Below, in pieces: positions 34,784 to 44,486 of a stretch of 51,269 nucleotides of DNA (its first letter is position 1; the number at the start of each line of letters is the position of its first letter). The stretch covers positions 1 to 51,269 of the forward strand of contig CAIXGS010000044.1 in the NCBI GenBank assembly GCA_903919125.1, in the 5' to 3' direction. Made by a program: the position numbers and the translations under genes. The notes under the pieces were generated by a model. The model worked only from the letters and a program-made list of their open reading frames with translations. It was not told where the DNA came from and did not search any database. This stretch comes from an uncultured Spartobacteria bacterium. GTDB lineage: Bacteria > Verrucomicrobiota > Verrucomicrobiia > Chthoniobacterales > Chthoniobacteraceae.

Positions 34784-35463
34784 ATCCCAGAGTCCAGCGC
34801 ACCACGCAATTTAACTTGGACGCCGCCCAACTCATTATCGAGACGGGCCGCGAGGCCATTGCAAGAAATGGACTCTTTCGCCTCGGACTGGCAGGAGGAA
34901 ACACGCCCCGAGCGGTTTACGAACAACTCTCGGCGCAGTCAGACGCGCTTCCCTGGGAACGAGTACAGATTACTTTCGGGGACGAACGTTGCGTGCCGCC
35001 CGAAGATGCGAACAGCAATTACCGCATGGCGAAGGAGTCACTTTTGAGCCGAGTGCCCATTCCCGAAGGCAACGTGTTCCGTGTTAAAGGAGAACTTTCC
35101 CCCGAAGTAGCCGCCAGTGAGTACGAGGCGAAGCTTTCTGCAGTGGCGACGCGGCTCGGAGAGAAGCACTACGCCCACGACTTATTGCTGCTGGGGTTAG
35201 GAGAAGACGGCCACACGGCCTCGTTGTTTCCCGACACTCCTGCGTTGGAGGAAACCGTGCGACTCGTGGTGCCCAACATCGGCCCAAAGCCGCCTCCGCA
35301 GCGCATCACCTTCACTTACCCGCTGATTAATGCGGCGCGCTTCGTCCTTTTCTTACTGAAAGATCCCGCCAAGGAACCGATTCTGCAAGCTGCCCTCCAA
35401 GGGCAATTTCCTTCAGGAAAAGTACGCCCCGAAGCGGGTAAAGTGCTGTGGTTGGTGGGCTGA
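34768..35463 (+). CDS. pgl: 6-phosphogluconolactonase (DevB type)
   Basis: 231 aa from the ATG at 34768. An earlier in-frame start at 34723 adds 15 residues lying entirely inside the sixA-like gene and is rejected. Family motifs are [34 protein letters not shown] and [16 protein letters not shown], with a C-terminal [18 protein letters not shown]. The enzyme hydrolyses 6-phosphogluconolactone in the oxidative pentose phosphate pathway. zwf and gnd are not in the window. It overlaps the preceding gene by 16 bp. Confidence 0.93.
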   Translation: MQTDVDPRVQRTTQFNLDAAQLIIETGREAIARNGLFRLGLAGGNTPRAVYEQLSAQSDALPWERVQITFGDERCVPPEDANSNYRMAKESLLSRVPIPEGNVFRVKGELSPEVAASEYEAKLSAVATRLGEKHYAHDLLLLGLGEDGHTASLFPDTPALEETVRLVVPNIGPKPPPQRITFTYPLINAARFVLFLLKDPAKEPILQAALQGQFPSGKVRPEAGKVLWLVG

Positions 35464-35560
35464 GAAGCCGCAACGCTTTGAGAATCAGGAGACCGCGCTC
35501 GCTGTCCAAAATGTTGCTTTCCTGCTTTGCAGTCTAAACGTTTTCCGTGCACGTTTGGCT

Positions 35561-37162
35561 ATGGCAGACGCAACGCCCCAAGCTCTCACTCCAGCTCCTT
35601 CGGCCCAATCGGCCCAATCCTTGGACAGTTTGTTCTACCAGCCGGCAGACGCCTTTTTTAGGGAACACTCCCACACCGCGCTCACCTACGACGACGTCAC
35701 TCTCGCCACGCTTTTTTCCGACGTCCTCCCGCGTGATGCCCAACTCGATACGCTGCTAGCTGACAACCTTCCCCTGCGTCTGCCCATCGTCTCCGCCGAC
35801 ATGGACACCGTCACCGAAGCGGACATGGCGATCGCTCTGGCGCGTTGCGGCGGGCTCGGCTTGATCCATTGCAACATGCCCGAGCGGACTCAATTATCGG
35901 AAGTCAGCCGAGTCAAAAACAACGTGCACGGGCTCATCGCCGATCCAATCAAGGCGTCCCCCGATCAATCCATAGGCGAATTACTGGCGTATCTTGAGGA
36001 GAAGGCTTTTACGTTCCGCACCTTCCCCGTGGTTGACAAAGACGGGCATCTTCTCGGCTTGCTTCCGGGGCAAGTGGTGCGTCCTCGGCACGCCAACAAG
36101 AAGGTGTTTGAAGTGATGACGCCCCGGGCTATGGCCCCAGCCATTAGCGACACGGAACTGGGCGCGGATCCGATTGAATGCGCGGATCGTTTTTTCTCCG
36201 AGCACGTGGGCACCCACAAGTTACTCGTGGTAGATGCGCAAGATCGGCTGCGCGGCCTCTTCACGCTCTCGGATGTTGAGCGCATCCGACAGGAGCAAAA
36301 CGCCCAAATGAAGCCCTCGCGCGACACGAAGTTCCGTCTGTTGTGCGGAGCGAGTCTGGCGCCTTCGCGAACGGCTGCAGGCAAGCTGGATGGAGAGCGT
36401 ATTCTGGGGCACGTGAGCGGCTTGGTGGAACGCGGTGTGGATGTGGTGGCGATTTCAACCGCTCACGGACATTCCACGGGCGTTGGAGACGCGGTGCGTT
36501 TGGTGCGAAATGCTTTCAAAGATTTGACGATTATTGCAGGGAACGTCACGAGCGGTGCCGGGGTCGAATATCTGGCGGAATGCGGCGCGAATGTGGTGAA
36601 AGTAGGGCAAGGACCAGGATCCATCTGCACAACACGGATCGTCGCTGGTGTGGGCATTCCGCAATTAACGGCTTTGTACGTCGCCAAACAGGCGGCCTCG
36701 CGCTTGGGAGTCACGGTTCTCGCGGACGGCGGCATCACGAAATCGGGCGACGCGGTAAAGGCGCTGACACTGGCAGATGGCGTGGTCTGCGGCGGGCTCC
36801 TCGCTGGATGTCCAGAGGCCCCCGGAAGCGTGATGGAAATTAACGGCAAGCTCTACAAGCAATACCGCGGCATGGGTTCGCTCGCAGCAATGAACGCCGG
36901 CAGCGCGGCGCGTTACGGGCATGCAGCGAAGGATTCGGCGCGCAAAGTGGCGGCGGAAGGCATAGAGGCGCTCAAGGAACTTTCGCCCAAGTTGGACCAA
37001 GTGGTCTTCCAGTTGGCGGGCGGGATTCAGAGTGGCATGGGCTATCTGGGGGCGCGCACGCTGAGCGAATTACGTTCCAAAGCGCGCTACATCCGAGTGA
37101 CTCCAGCCGGGCAACGTGAAAGTGCTCCGCACGACGTGATCGAAGTGAAGACCGGTGGGTAG
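35561..37162 (+). CDS. guaB: IMP dehydrogenase family protein (divergent)
   Basis: 533 aa from the ATG at 35561, two codons after an in-frame TTG. It has the full IMPDH layout: N-terminal [33 protein letters not shown], a CBS pair at about 125-250 ([20 protein letters not shown]), then the barrel with [12 protein letters not shown], catalytic loop [11 protein letters not shown] (C356), [25 protein letters not shown] and [10 protein letters not shown]. Differences from the usual enzyme: AISTAHGHS where IMPDH has an Asp before TAHGHS, and a shortened flap. It should make XMP from IMP, but GMP reductase-like activity of a GuaB1-type paralog cannot be excluded. No guaA is adjacent. Confidence 0.82.
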   Translation: MADATPQALTPAPSAQSAQSLDSLFYQPADAFFREHSHTALTYDDVTLATLFSDVLPRDAQLDTLLADNLPLRLPIVSADMDTVTEADMAIALARCGGLGLIHCNMPERTQLSEVSRVKNNVHGLIADPIKASPDQSIGELLAYLEEKAFTFRTFPVVDKDGHLLGLLPGQVVRPRHANKKVFEVMTPRAMAPAISDTELGADPIECADRFFSEHVGTHKLLVVDAQDRLRGLFTLSDVERIRQEQNAQMKPSRDTKFRLLCGASLAPSRTAAGKLDGERILGHVSGLVERGVDVVAISTAHGHSTGVGDAVRLVRNAFKDLTIIAGNVTSGAGVEYLAECGANVVKVGQGPGSICTTRIVAGVGIPQLTALYVAKQAASRLGVTVLADGGITKSGDAVKALTLADGVVCGGLLAGCPEAPGSVMEINGKLYKQYRGMGSLAAMNAGSAARYGHAAKDSARKVAAEGIEALKELSPKLDQVVFQLAGGIQSGMGYLGARTLSELRSKARYIRVTPAGQRESAPHDVIEVKTGG

Positions 37163-37223
37163 ATGCGAACGGGCTGAAACTGCGCGATGTTGGATGCGCT
37201 TAAAGGCGCTCTCTTCAGCCAAG

Positions 37224-38141
37224 TTACTTCGTCAGCATCCGCTTGACGCGCTCACGGATCTGGCTGGCCATCTTGCCTTCTTCGGACTCGGGCGCGAGGG
37301 CGCTGACATCATCCAGCAGTTTCAGTGCGGCGGCATTGTCTTTCGGCGGCACGAAATAGTTAAGAACGTCCAGTAAGGCGATTTGCTTTTGCTTCGGAGT
37401 CAGTTTGGGGTGCGCCGCGACAAACTGATCCACCACCGCGCGGAGTGAGTCGCTGCCATCGCCCGCTTTTTCCTTGAGCTGCTTTTGAAGGTCTTGCAAG
37501 GCCTGCACCAGACCAAATTTGGAATCCACACCCAGGGTATCCTTAGGATCAAGCCCGCGGATCTCATCCACCGTAGACTTGTAATGGGCTGAAACAAGTT
37601 CATCAGGGAGGATAGCCAGTCCCTCCTGCAACGCCTTTGCCTTATCCAGTCCGGCGAGAGTTTCCGCCTTTTGAAACGAGGCGTCCCGCTTGACGCGATT
37701 GGCGCGCGCCTCCTCCAAACTCTTGAGGTAAGCTTCGGGCCCTCCCTTTTCATATCCCAACTGCGCATACGGGCGGCCCGAGGCGTCGCTCAGGAAGATA
37801 GTCGGGTACCCCTTGATCCCGAATTGATCTTGGAGCTTTTTGTTTTGAGCGCGAGTCGCCTCGGGTTGAGCGGAGGAATCTTGCGGAAAATCGAGTTCGA
37901 CGAGTACGAACTTGGAGGGCGCTTCCTTTTTGAAAAGCTCAGTCTCAAAGACTTCCTTACGCAGACGGATGCACCAAGTGCACCAATCAGAACCGGTGAA
38001 GTCTAGGAGGAGATCCTTCTTTTCAGCGAGCGCCTGGGCCTTGGCCTTCTCAAAATCTACAGACCACCCCTCGGCAGCTGAAAGAGAGACGGTGGAACAA
38101 AGTACAAACGCAGACAGCAGGGAGAACACGCGGGGCTTCAT
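37224..38141 (-). CDS. Exported thioredoxin-fold protein
   Basis: 305 aa from the ATG at 38141. An upstream in-frame start at 38201 puts extra residues before a good signal peptide (KPRVFSLLSAFVLCSTVSLSAAEG), so the later start is chosen. A thioredoxin domain follows with the redox pair in DWCTWCIRLR and the cis-proline in GYPTIFLSDASG. The C-terminal ~160 residues are helical and repeat-like (KALQEGLAIL, LVQALQDLQKQLKEKAGDG), without a recognised domain. The likely location is periplasmic, with a disulfide or redox role. It is divergent from nadA and convergent with guaB. Confidence 0.8.
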   Translation of the reverse strand: MKPRVFSLLSAFVLCSTVSLSAAEGWSVDFEKAKAQALAEKKDLLLDFTGSDWCTWCIRLRKEVFETELFKKEAPSKFVLVELDFPQDSSAQPEATRAQNKKLQDQFGIKGYPTIFLSDASGRPYAQLGYEKGGPEAYLKSLEEARANRVKRDASFQKAETLAGLDKAKALQEGLAILPDELVSAHYKSTVDEIRGLDPKDTLGVDSKFGLVQALQDLQKQLKEKAGDGSDSLRAVVDQFVAAHPKLTPKQKQIALLDVLNYFVPPKDNAAALKLLDDVSALAPESEEGKMASQIRERVKRMLTK

Positions 38142-38256
38142 AAGTTTTTGAGAGCACCCTTTTGTGCAGAAGAAGACAAGACGATTTCCAAAAAACGCCA
38201 CAGAGATACTCCTCGGGTGAGTTGAAATCAGGGCCGTATTGAGTCAGCGTGGAGGC

Positions 38257-39195
38257 ATGACGACTCTAGGTCTCGATTTGGTCCAAGAAATCCACGAACT
38301 CAAAAAGCAGCGAAACGCCGTTATCCTGGCGCACAATTATCAGGTAAAAGAGATCCAGGAAGTCGCGGATTTTGTGGGCGATTCCCTCGGGCTCTCCATT
38401 CAGGCGGCAAAAACGGAAGCCGAGGTGATCGCCTTTTGCGGAGTCCATTTCATGGCGGAGACCGCCAAAATACTGAATCCCAACAAGAAAGTCATCCTGC
38501 CCGACCTCAACGCGGGCTGCTCTTTGGCGGACGCCTGTCCAGCGGAAGCGTTGGAAGCCTTCCTCCGCCAGAACGCCGACAAACATTATTACGTGGTCGC
38601 CTACATCAACTGCTCGGCGGGTGTGAAAGCCCTCTCCGACCTGATCTGCACCAGTGGAAACGCCGTGCGTCTCGTGCAAAAGATTCCCGCAGACCGTAAC
38701 ATTCTCTTTGTACCGGATCAAAACCTCGGGCAATGGGTGATCGAAAAAACAGGCCGCCAGATGGAATTATGGAAGGGCTCATGCTACGTCCACATGGAGT
38801 TCACGAGGCAGGGCATCCACAAAATTCGAGAAGAGCATCCAGGCGCCCCAGTGATTGCCCATCCGGAGTGTACGACCGCCGTGCGACTGCTCGCCGACGA
38901 AGTTTGTTCTACAGAAAAGATGATCAGCTACTGCAAAGCTCACTCAGCAAAAGCGTTCATCATCGTGACGGAATCCGGTATGTTGCACCGTCTGCGCCGC
39001 GAATTACCCGATCGCACGTTCATCCCTGGTCCCACCGATACGTGCGCCTGTGCCGACTGCCGCTACATGAAGCTCAACACTCTGGAAAAACTGCGGGACG
39101 CCCTTTTCAACCTCGAACCGGAAATCGTGCTACCGGAAGCCGTCCGTGCGCGGGCCGAATTGCCGATTCGCAGGATGCTGGAGTGGAGCGAGTAA
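38257..39195 (+). CDS. nadA: Quinolinate synthase
   Basis: 312 aa from the ATG at 38257. The GGAGG motif sits only one base before it, so the exact start is uncertain, and an in-frame TTG at 38239 is possible. The enzyme condenses iminoaspartate and dihydroxyacetone phosphate to quinolinate for NAD synthesis and carries a 4Fe-4S cluster. Visible features are ILAHNYQVKEIQEVADFVGDS, cysteines in NAGCSLADACP, HPECTTAVRLLADEVCST and DTCACADCRYMKLNTLEKL. The cluster ligands are expected among these cysteines. nadB and nadC are not in the window. Confidence 0.94.
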   Translation: MTTLGLDLVQEIHELKKQRNAVILAHNYQVKEIQEVADFVGDSLGLSIQAAKTEAEVIAFCGVHFMAETAKILNPNKKVILPDLNAGCSLADACPAEALEAFLRQNADKHYYVVAYINCSAGVKALSDLICTSGNAVRLVQKIPADRNILFVPDQNLGQWVIEKTGRQMELWKGSCYVHMEFTRQGIHKIREEHPGAPVIAHPECTTAVRLLADEVCSTEKMISYCKAHSAKAFIIVTESGMLHRLRRELPDRTFIPGPTDTCACADCRYMKLNTLEKLRDALFNLEPEIVLPEAVRARAELPIRRMLEWSE

Positions 39196-39259
39196 CACGG
39201 CGAAAAAGCCCAGATAAAGCTGAAGCAGCTTTAAGCAACAAATTAGACCTCACTGCCGG

Positions 39260-40489
39260 CTAGTTTGAAGGCTGATTTTGCGGTTTGATTCGCACGACGA
39301 TTGCCGCAGCGATCAAGGAAAGGAAGGCGGCGAAAACGAAGGCCGCAGAGAGTTGAATTCCGTGATCACGCATCCAGCCAAGGACAACGGTTGCAACGGC
39401 GCCCACGCTGATACTGACCATATTCATGAAGCCGTAACCGGTTGCTCGATGCTCAGGTCGAACGACTTGACAAAGGATGGGCATGTTGTTGCAGTCAAAA
39501 AACCCCCAACCGATTCCAAACACGATCATGAACGCGATCGCCGCACCGAGAGTCGGCGCGAAGCCAAGTCCCAGAAGGGCCGGTACGAGAAGAAGCGTGC
39601 CTAAGGCGCTGCTAAAAATGCGACCCTTTGGCGTTTTACCCATCCACTTATCGGCGACGACACCAGCCAGGAGAACGCCAGCGAAAGAGGCAATTTGGAT
39701 ATAGCCTGTGGCGGATAATCCGGCAGGGCCCTGCTCGAGATGAAACTTGTCTGCGAGAAAGGTCGGGAGCCAGTTTTTCGTCATCCATCCCGCAATCGCT
39801 GGCAGCGTAAAGTAAACGACAAGGAGCCAGAAAGCAGGTTGTTTTAAAAGGGCTCGTAGAGTCTCGGTGATTGAGCCCGGATGGCTTTTGGGCGTGTCTT
39901 TCGAATGTGCGCCTCCGTCTTTAAGCGTCAAAAACAGGACGACGGCATACGCCACACCTGCTGCCCCAAACCAGGTGAAGCAGTTTCGCCACGAGCTGCT
40001 TTGCGCGATGTAGCCGCCGACTCCCCCAAGGGCTAGACCTGCGTAAATCCCAGTCTGATGAATTCCGATTGCACGAGCCTGAGTACCGCCCGGATGGAAA
40101 TCAGTAATCAGGGCAAGGGCGGCAGGCAAGTAACACGCCTCGCTGATTCCCATCAGCGCCCGGCAAATCAGCATTCCATTATAGGTGTGCATGTGACCGG
40201 TGAGATAGGTAACGGCGGACCACACGAATAAACTGCCAATGACCATCCAGCGGCGGTTGAACTTATCCGCGACAAAACCGCCCAGTGGGCTCAGCAACGC
40301 ATACACCCACATGAAAACCGCCATCAACGTCCCAAATTGTTGGTCGCTTGCGATGCCCGGAATATCCATGCGGATGGATTCCCGAATGGTCGAAAGCATC
40401 TGCCGGTCCAGATAGTTGAGCGCGGCCACAGGCCAGAGCAGCAAGACGACAAACCACGCGTAACGAGAGGGAGAATTGGGGGGAGCCAT
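39260..40489 (-). CDS. Major facilitator superfamily transporter (anion:cation symporter-like)
   Basis: 409 aa with twelve hydrophobic segments. The start PSRYAWFVVLLLWPVAALNYLDRQMLS, then GGFVADKFNRRWMVIGSLFVWSAVTYLTG, RALMGISEACYLPAALALITD and the central loop GGAHSKDTPKSHPGSITET match the anion:cation symporter (sugar-acid/hexuronate-type) MFS group. These transporters import organic acids with protons. The gudD-garL-garR locus is 35 kb away, so a shared substrate is only a suggestion. Nothing adjacent on the same strand indicates a pathway. Confidence 0.83.
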   Translation of the reverse strand: MAPPNSPSRYAWFVVLLLWPVAALNYLDRQMLSTIRESIRMDIPGIASDQQFGTLMAVFMWVYALLSPLGGFVADKFNRRWMVIGSLFVWSAVTYLTGHMHTYNGMLICRALMGISEACYLPAALALITDFHPGGTQARAIGIHQTGIYAGLALGGVGGYIAQSSSWRNCFTWFGAAGVAYAVVLFLTLKDGGAHSKDTPKSHPGSITETLRALLKQPAFWLLVVYFTLPAIAGWMTKNWLPTFLADKFHLEQGPAGLSATGYIQIASFAGVLLAGVVADKWMGKTPKGRIFSSALGTLLLVPALLGLGFAPTLGAAIAFMIVFGIGWGFFDCNNMPILCQVVRPEHRATGYGFMNMVSISVGAVATVVLGWMRDHGIQLSAAFVFAAFLSLIAAAIVVRIKPQNQPSN

Positions 40490-41204
40490 GGGGTAAAGCT
40501 GGAAGAGGCGGACTTGTTTTTCGAGTCATAATATTTGGTGCAACCCCCTGCGGGAATTTGTGTCCGGAGAAGGATGCGCGCAAACGCTGGTGAGCATCGC
40601 GTTGGTCGAGTAAGCGGCGTGATGGTCGCGATTGGGTTGGAAAAAGCGACCTTTCCCTCATCGGGCATCGCCATAGATCGAATAGTTCCCGTCGCGGAGA
40701 AAGCGTCCGTGCGCCGAAGCGCCCGTTGTGCCCAGGTGGCAGAGAGGTGTGTGATGCCGAGGCCTTGTACTGAAGAGACAAAGCGAGAATTGGTTAGTGT
40801 AATGCGCTTCTATTTGGATTCTTGAGCGAGTAAAGATCCTCGGGGCAAGCCCCGAGGCATTTAAGTATGCTGGCGGATTTGAACGCTTGGACGAACGAAG
40901 CAAGCTTCGAGGTATTGGACCTGCAAGCGAATAAAATTTCGCAGGGACGATCAGTGTGGGGTTAAGGGAAGAAATAGATGTTCGATCTAATTCTTTGATA
41001 CTCCCAATGAGTCAGGAAGGGACGCCTCACTTTTTTGCGAATCACTCAGCTAACTTAGCGCTGCGATCCGTAGAGTTAATAAGGGTGAATTACTCCCGCC
41101 AAGGTATTCGAGGAGTGGTTTTGGAATAAGGGATCAGTCTATTCGCCTGATAAACCTCACAGTATAGACCGCTGTCCTGTGGGATTCTCTGGAGATGTAG
41201 GTTT
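40490..41204. other. 715-bp intergenic region with REP-like hairpins
   Basis: No supported gene; the open frames here are shadows with atypical composition. Its main content is the hairpin cluster at 40838-40944, listed separately. GGAG ten bases before the ATG at 41205 is the only ribosome-binding-like site. Confidence 0.45.
40838..40944. repeat. REP-like cluster of three hairpins
   Basis: Hairpin one (40838-40857) is a perfect nine-base stem with an AA loop, CCTCGGGGC/GCCCCGAGG. Hairpin two (40896-40909) is CGAAGC-AA-GCTTCG. Both share the core GCAAGC, then two variable bases, CGAGG, one variable base and ATT. A third, weaker inverted repeat (CTGC...GCAG with GAA/TTC inside) is at 40921-40944. 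The shared motif suggests a degenerate repeated element; whether it recurs in the genome cannot be seen here. Confidence 0.5.
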
Positions 41205-43625
41205 ATGAAAACTCAGCAACTGTGGTTCCAAAATAGATTCAGTCGCAAAGCAGGATTTCACTCGGATGCAGTCCATCGAAATCCATACCCTAACCTAGGC
41301 GATATAGTTGTTAGCCGGAATTTCGGCTGCATGAACTGGTTCCCGATCATGATGTTCCTTGTGCTGTCATCGCTCGCGTGGAGTGTCTCAGCCCGAGGCA
41401 GTATAGCCTTCGGCTCAATCAACAACTTCGATGCCGTTAATGACACAGGCGTGGCTTGTCATGGTTTTGAAATCGTTCTCACCGATATTCACAGCAAAGA
41501 TATCACTTACACCTATGATTGGAACCACTATGGGATTCCGGTCATCACCGAAGACAACAGCGATCCACTGCATCCAAAGGTATTTGTACGCTATCAAAGT
41601 GCCAAAAATACAGACGGCTCCTGGATCGCCTTTACAGCCATTCCGTCTGGACCGATTAGCCCAACTGATGGGCACCAGTTTACCAATCCAGCTGTAAACT
41701 TCGGAGGTGAACATTTCGGTGTCGGTTTCTACGGGGCACCCACCGCAATTCAATACAACTGGCTCATTGATAATGGATCGGGCGCATTAATTTACGGCGG
41801 CGCGGTAAATATCGCCACACCAACCTTCACCTACTTCCCACCGGTGCTCGCCGTGCCAGCTCAAGTTCAGGCTGCCATTGTTCCACCACCGCCAATCGCA
41901 CCTCCATTACTCGAATTCGGTGATGCCTCTTGGGTTAAAGAAACCAGAACCGCTTCCCACAATAATAACCGAGTCGAGCTTAAAGATCTCGTTTCTGATG
42001 ACCCCAACGATCCCAATGATCGTAACTGGAAAAACGGCGAAGCAGACGAAGTCGAAGTAGAGTGGCAACTTCTACAAACAGATTTTAACTCGGGTAATGG
42101 GGGCGCGAATGGCGAACTTGTCGGCGCCGCAGAAGGCATCCCAAACGGCGATGAAATAATCACTCGCCGCTATGATTTCTTCAAATACGTAGGCCCAATA
42201 GATCCGGAAACGGGTGAGGCGCTCGCAGACTCAGTCGCACCCGACGGAATTCATGGAGTAGGAATCATAAATATCGGTGGCATCGATGTGGATCTCTCAA
42301 CCATCGTTGTAGTGGGCGACTATATTGGAGCTCAAATGGCAGGGTTCGATTCCGCTGGTAAGATCGGCCTGATTGACCATCTACAAGATGGAGAGATCAA
42401 CGTGCCTTACGTGGAACGAACCGTTGTGATAGGCGGCACTCCGCCAATTCTCACAATTACCTCTGGGGCTATCCCTGTCGGTATGAGCTTCGATGCCACA
42501 ACTGGCGTTCTATCTGGAACACCCTCGGTAAGCGGAACATTCTCCATTACGGTACATTCAACAGATGCTAATGCCGGCGATGTAAGTAACACCTACAAGC
42601 TAGCCATTCTTGATCCTGGAGTCGTCCAGCAGCCTCACGTCACAATCACTACGGTGGCAGTGCCGGCAGAAGGCGGGTTCACCAGTGGAGGCGGAGAGGT
42701 GAGCACGGGCACTTTAGCCACAGTGGTGGCTGTTCCGAACCCAGGCTTCCGTTTTGCTAATTGGAGCGACGGAGGTACGGTGGTCAGCACAACGCCGAGT
42801 TTCCAGTTTACTGGAGATGTGAATAGGAAGCTGGAGGCTAACTTTCTCCACACGTTTATAATAACTGCTGTTGCGCAACCCAGTGCAGGAGGGACAACTA
42901 GTGGGGATGGTGTCTTTGTCGAGGGTGGGACAATCACCCTGCTTAGCGCAGCAAACCCAGGCTACAGGTTCGTGAATTGGACGGAGAACAACGTAGTCGT
43001 TCGAACTTCTCCAACTTACACCTTCATCGTTCAATCAGATCACAGTGCGGTGGCCAACTTTGAACGTATCACTTACACCATAAGTACCTCAGCTCTGCCT
43101 CCCATGGGTGGCACAGCCACTGGGGGTGGTTCAAGCAATAGCGGCGACAGCGTTACTGTAATTGCCTCACCGAATCTAGGGTACACATTCGTCAACTGGA
43201 CGGAAGGCGGCGTAATAGCCAGCAGCCTTGCAAGTTATACATTTAATGCTACAGTCAACCGCGCCCTGACGGCAAATTTCGCAACGATTCCGAGCGCTAT
43301 CACTTTGAAGGAACTGAGAGTGGACTCGCCTGTGGCAGGTGGTTGCAAAACCCGTGGAGAAATTACCCTCAGCGCAAAAGTGAAAACAGGAGACGTCGTG
43401 GTTCAATTAATTAGTTCAGCCCCATCAATCCTTCGGGTTCCGGATTCGGTAAAAATTCCGATAGGGCATAAATCTGCTACATTTCAGGCCACTTCAACCA
43501 ATGTCCAACGCGCCACCAAAGTGATTGTAACGGCCACCCTTGGCAGTTTGGAAAAGACGTTCGCCGTAAAAATCCTACCGCGCAAACAGAACAAGAACGA
43601 AAGAAACAAAGAGGATTCAAATTGA
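41205..43625 (+). CDS. Large exported protein with Ig-like and InlB B-type repeats
   Basis: 806 aa from the ATG at 41205, which has GGAG ten bases upstream. A signal peptide begins only at M43 (MNWFPIMMFLVLSSLAWSVSARG), so 41331 is an alternative start without a clear ribosome binding site. The N-terminal ~400 residues form an unknown beta-rich domain. A putative-Ig (He_PIG-type) domain follows near 402-475 (GAIPVGMSFDATTGVLSGTPSVSG). Three divergent InlB B-repeats follow at about 478-693, each with a GG-x-TSG/TGG element, NPGYRFVNWTE and an ANF end. The last ~110 residues are beta-rich and end in a Lys/Asn-rich tail. No PEP-CTERM, LPXTG or type IX sorting signal is recognised. Likely secreted or surface-attached. 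Confidence 0.8.
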   Translation: MKTQQLWFQNRFSRKAGFHSDAVHRNPYPNLGDIVVSRNFGCMNWFPIMMFLVLSSLAWSVSARGSIAFGSINNFDAVNDTGVACHGFEIVLTDIHSKDITYTYDWNHYGIPVITEDNSDPLHPKVFVRYQSAKNTDGSWIAFTAIPSGPISPTDGHQFTNPAVNFGGEHFGVGFYGAPTAIQYNWLIDNGSGALIYGGAVNIATPTFTYFPPVLAVPAQVQAAIVPPPPIAPPLLEFGDASWVKETRTASHNNNRVELKDLVSDDPNDPNDRNWKNGEADEVEVEWQLLQTDFNSGNGGANGELVGAAEGIPNGDEIITRRYDFFKYVGPIDPETGEALADSVAPDGIHGVGIINIGGIDVDLSTIVVVGDYIGAQMAGFDSAGKIGLIDHLQDGEINVPYVERTVVIGGTPPILTITSGAIPVGMSFDATTGVLSGTPSVSGTFSITVHSTDANAGDVSNTYKLAILDPGVVQQPHVTITTVAVPAEGGFTSGGGEVSTGTLATVVAVPNPGFRFANWSDGGTVVSTTPSFQFTGDVNRKLEANFLHTFIITAVAQPSAGGTTSGDGVFVEGGTITLLSAANPGYRFVNWTENNVVVRTSPTYTFIVQSDHSAVANFERITYTISTSALPPMGGTATGGGSSNSGDSVTVIASPNLGYTFVNWTEGGVIASSLASYTFNATVNRALTANFATIPSAITLKELRVDSPVAGGCKTRGEITLSAKVKTGDVVVQLISSAPSILRVPDSVKIPIGHKSATFQATSTNVQRATKVIVTATLGSLEKTFAVKILPRKQNKNERNKEDSN

Positions 43626-43638
43626 TCCAAGAGGATTG

Positions 43639-43670
43639 GGAGCGCGGACGTCAAAACCGTCCGCTGCTCC
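43639..43670 (+). terminator. Strong hairpin after the InlB-repeat gene
   Basis: GGAGC and GCTCC (one bulged T) outside GCGGACG and CGTCCGC, with a seven-base loop, 14 bp after the stop codon. There is no T-run, so it may be an mRNA stabiliser or a Rho-independent terminator of weak type. Confidence 0.55.
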
Positions 43671-43817
43671 AGATTTGGTACGGAAACGGGATTAATAATC
43701 GGCGGTAGACATTAAGCTGCACGGGCCCGTGTCCTCGGGAATCTAGTCCCAAGCCTTAGGCCGAGTTCCGCAGTTAAAAAAGTCTTTTTCCTCATTTCAA
43801 ACGACTTACATCCAATT

Positions 43818-44108
43818 TTAGCCGTTTTTCTCCACTACATTCTGCACCGTTTTTGAGCGACTTGGCAGACGAAGCCCCAAGTGGGACAGCACTGCACGAA
43901 GGTCTTCAAAGGACGGGAAGGAGGCTAAACCCGCTGAAACTATGGGGTACCAGTGCCAAGAAAGCCGCGCCTCAAAAAGAGACAAAAACGAGTCCTTTGT
44001 CAGAGATCTCCCAATGCTTTCGATTTCAGCGTGGAGGGGAGGTTCCTGAGCGGTGTTTAAAACTGCCTTCAGACTGAACACAACAAACGGCGGTGTATTT
44101 TTTGTCAT
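43818..44108 (-). CDS. Small helical protein of unknown function
   Basis: 96 aa from the ATG at 44108; longer in-frame starts run into the next gene upstream. The protein reads MTKNTPPFVVFSLKAVLNTA, then QEPPLHAEIESIGRSL, then KDSFLSLFEARLSWHWYPIV, SAGLASFPSFEDLRAVLSHL and a basic tail RSKTVQNVVEKNG. The pattern looks genuinely protein-coding (amphipathic helices, balanced composition) but I do not recognise a family. It lies 44 bp downstream of the arm-domain-like gene on the same strand and the two probably form an operon behind the RNA element at 44487-44747. Confidence 0.5.
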   Translation of the reverse strand: MTKNTPPFVVFSLKAVLNTAQEPPLHAEIESIGRSLTKDSFLSLFEARLSWHWYPIVSAGLASFPSFEDLRAVLSHLGLRLPSRSKTVQNVVEKNG

Positions 44109-44152
44109 ACGGATGGGGTGTGAAATAATGGAGTTGGGTGGACGTGGGTGGA

Positions 44153-44440
44153 TCAGGCTGCCGCACGGTTGGACTCGGAGCCTGAAATCTGACGTGCTGC
44201 ATTTTGGAGTTCCTCGAACAACCAATCCCTCCGTCGACGAGCCACAAATACGTTGTTCGTGCGCAGCGTCCGGCGCCGACGTGCTTTGGTATGGTCTGGC
44301 AGATGCAGTGTAAAATGGACCCACCACGACCCATTATTGTTCCAAATGTGGTGGTTCAGATTTTCGTCATTAATGCGCGTGGCGACTTTGGTTTCGGTCT
44401 CCTCCTCGAATGGGAGGTTGCTGGGTAAGGTTGTTTTCAT
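44153..44440 (-). CDS. Free-standing integrase arm-type DNA-binding domain protein
   Basis: 95 aa from the ATG at 44440, the first Met after the upstream terminator. The open frame continues further upstream through the RNA element, but that part looks non-coding. The central stretch NNGSWWVHFTLHLPDHTKAR, then RRRTLRTNNVFVARRRRDWL, has the strand-strand-strand-helix rhythm of the arm-type/AP2-like N-terminal domain of tyrosine integrases; the integrase at 46423 has a comparable N-terminus (SRYYHAGFIDKNGKRRNAS). No catalytic domain follows. A role as DNA-binding accessory protein, excisionase-like factor or regulator is inferred only. It is followed by the 96-aa gene. Confidence 0.55.
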   Translation of the reverse strand: MKTTLPSNLPFEEETETKVATRINDENLNHHIWNNNGSWWVHFTLHLPDHTKARRRRTLRTNNVFVARRRRDWLFEELQNAARQISGSESNRAAA

Positions 44441-44486
44441 TGGATTGGTGGCATGGGTTTCGATGCACCAGGAAAACAACGGGACA

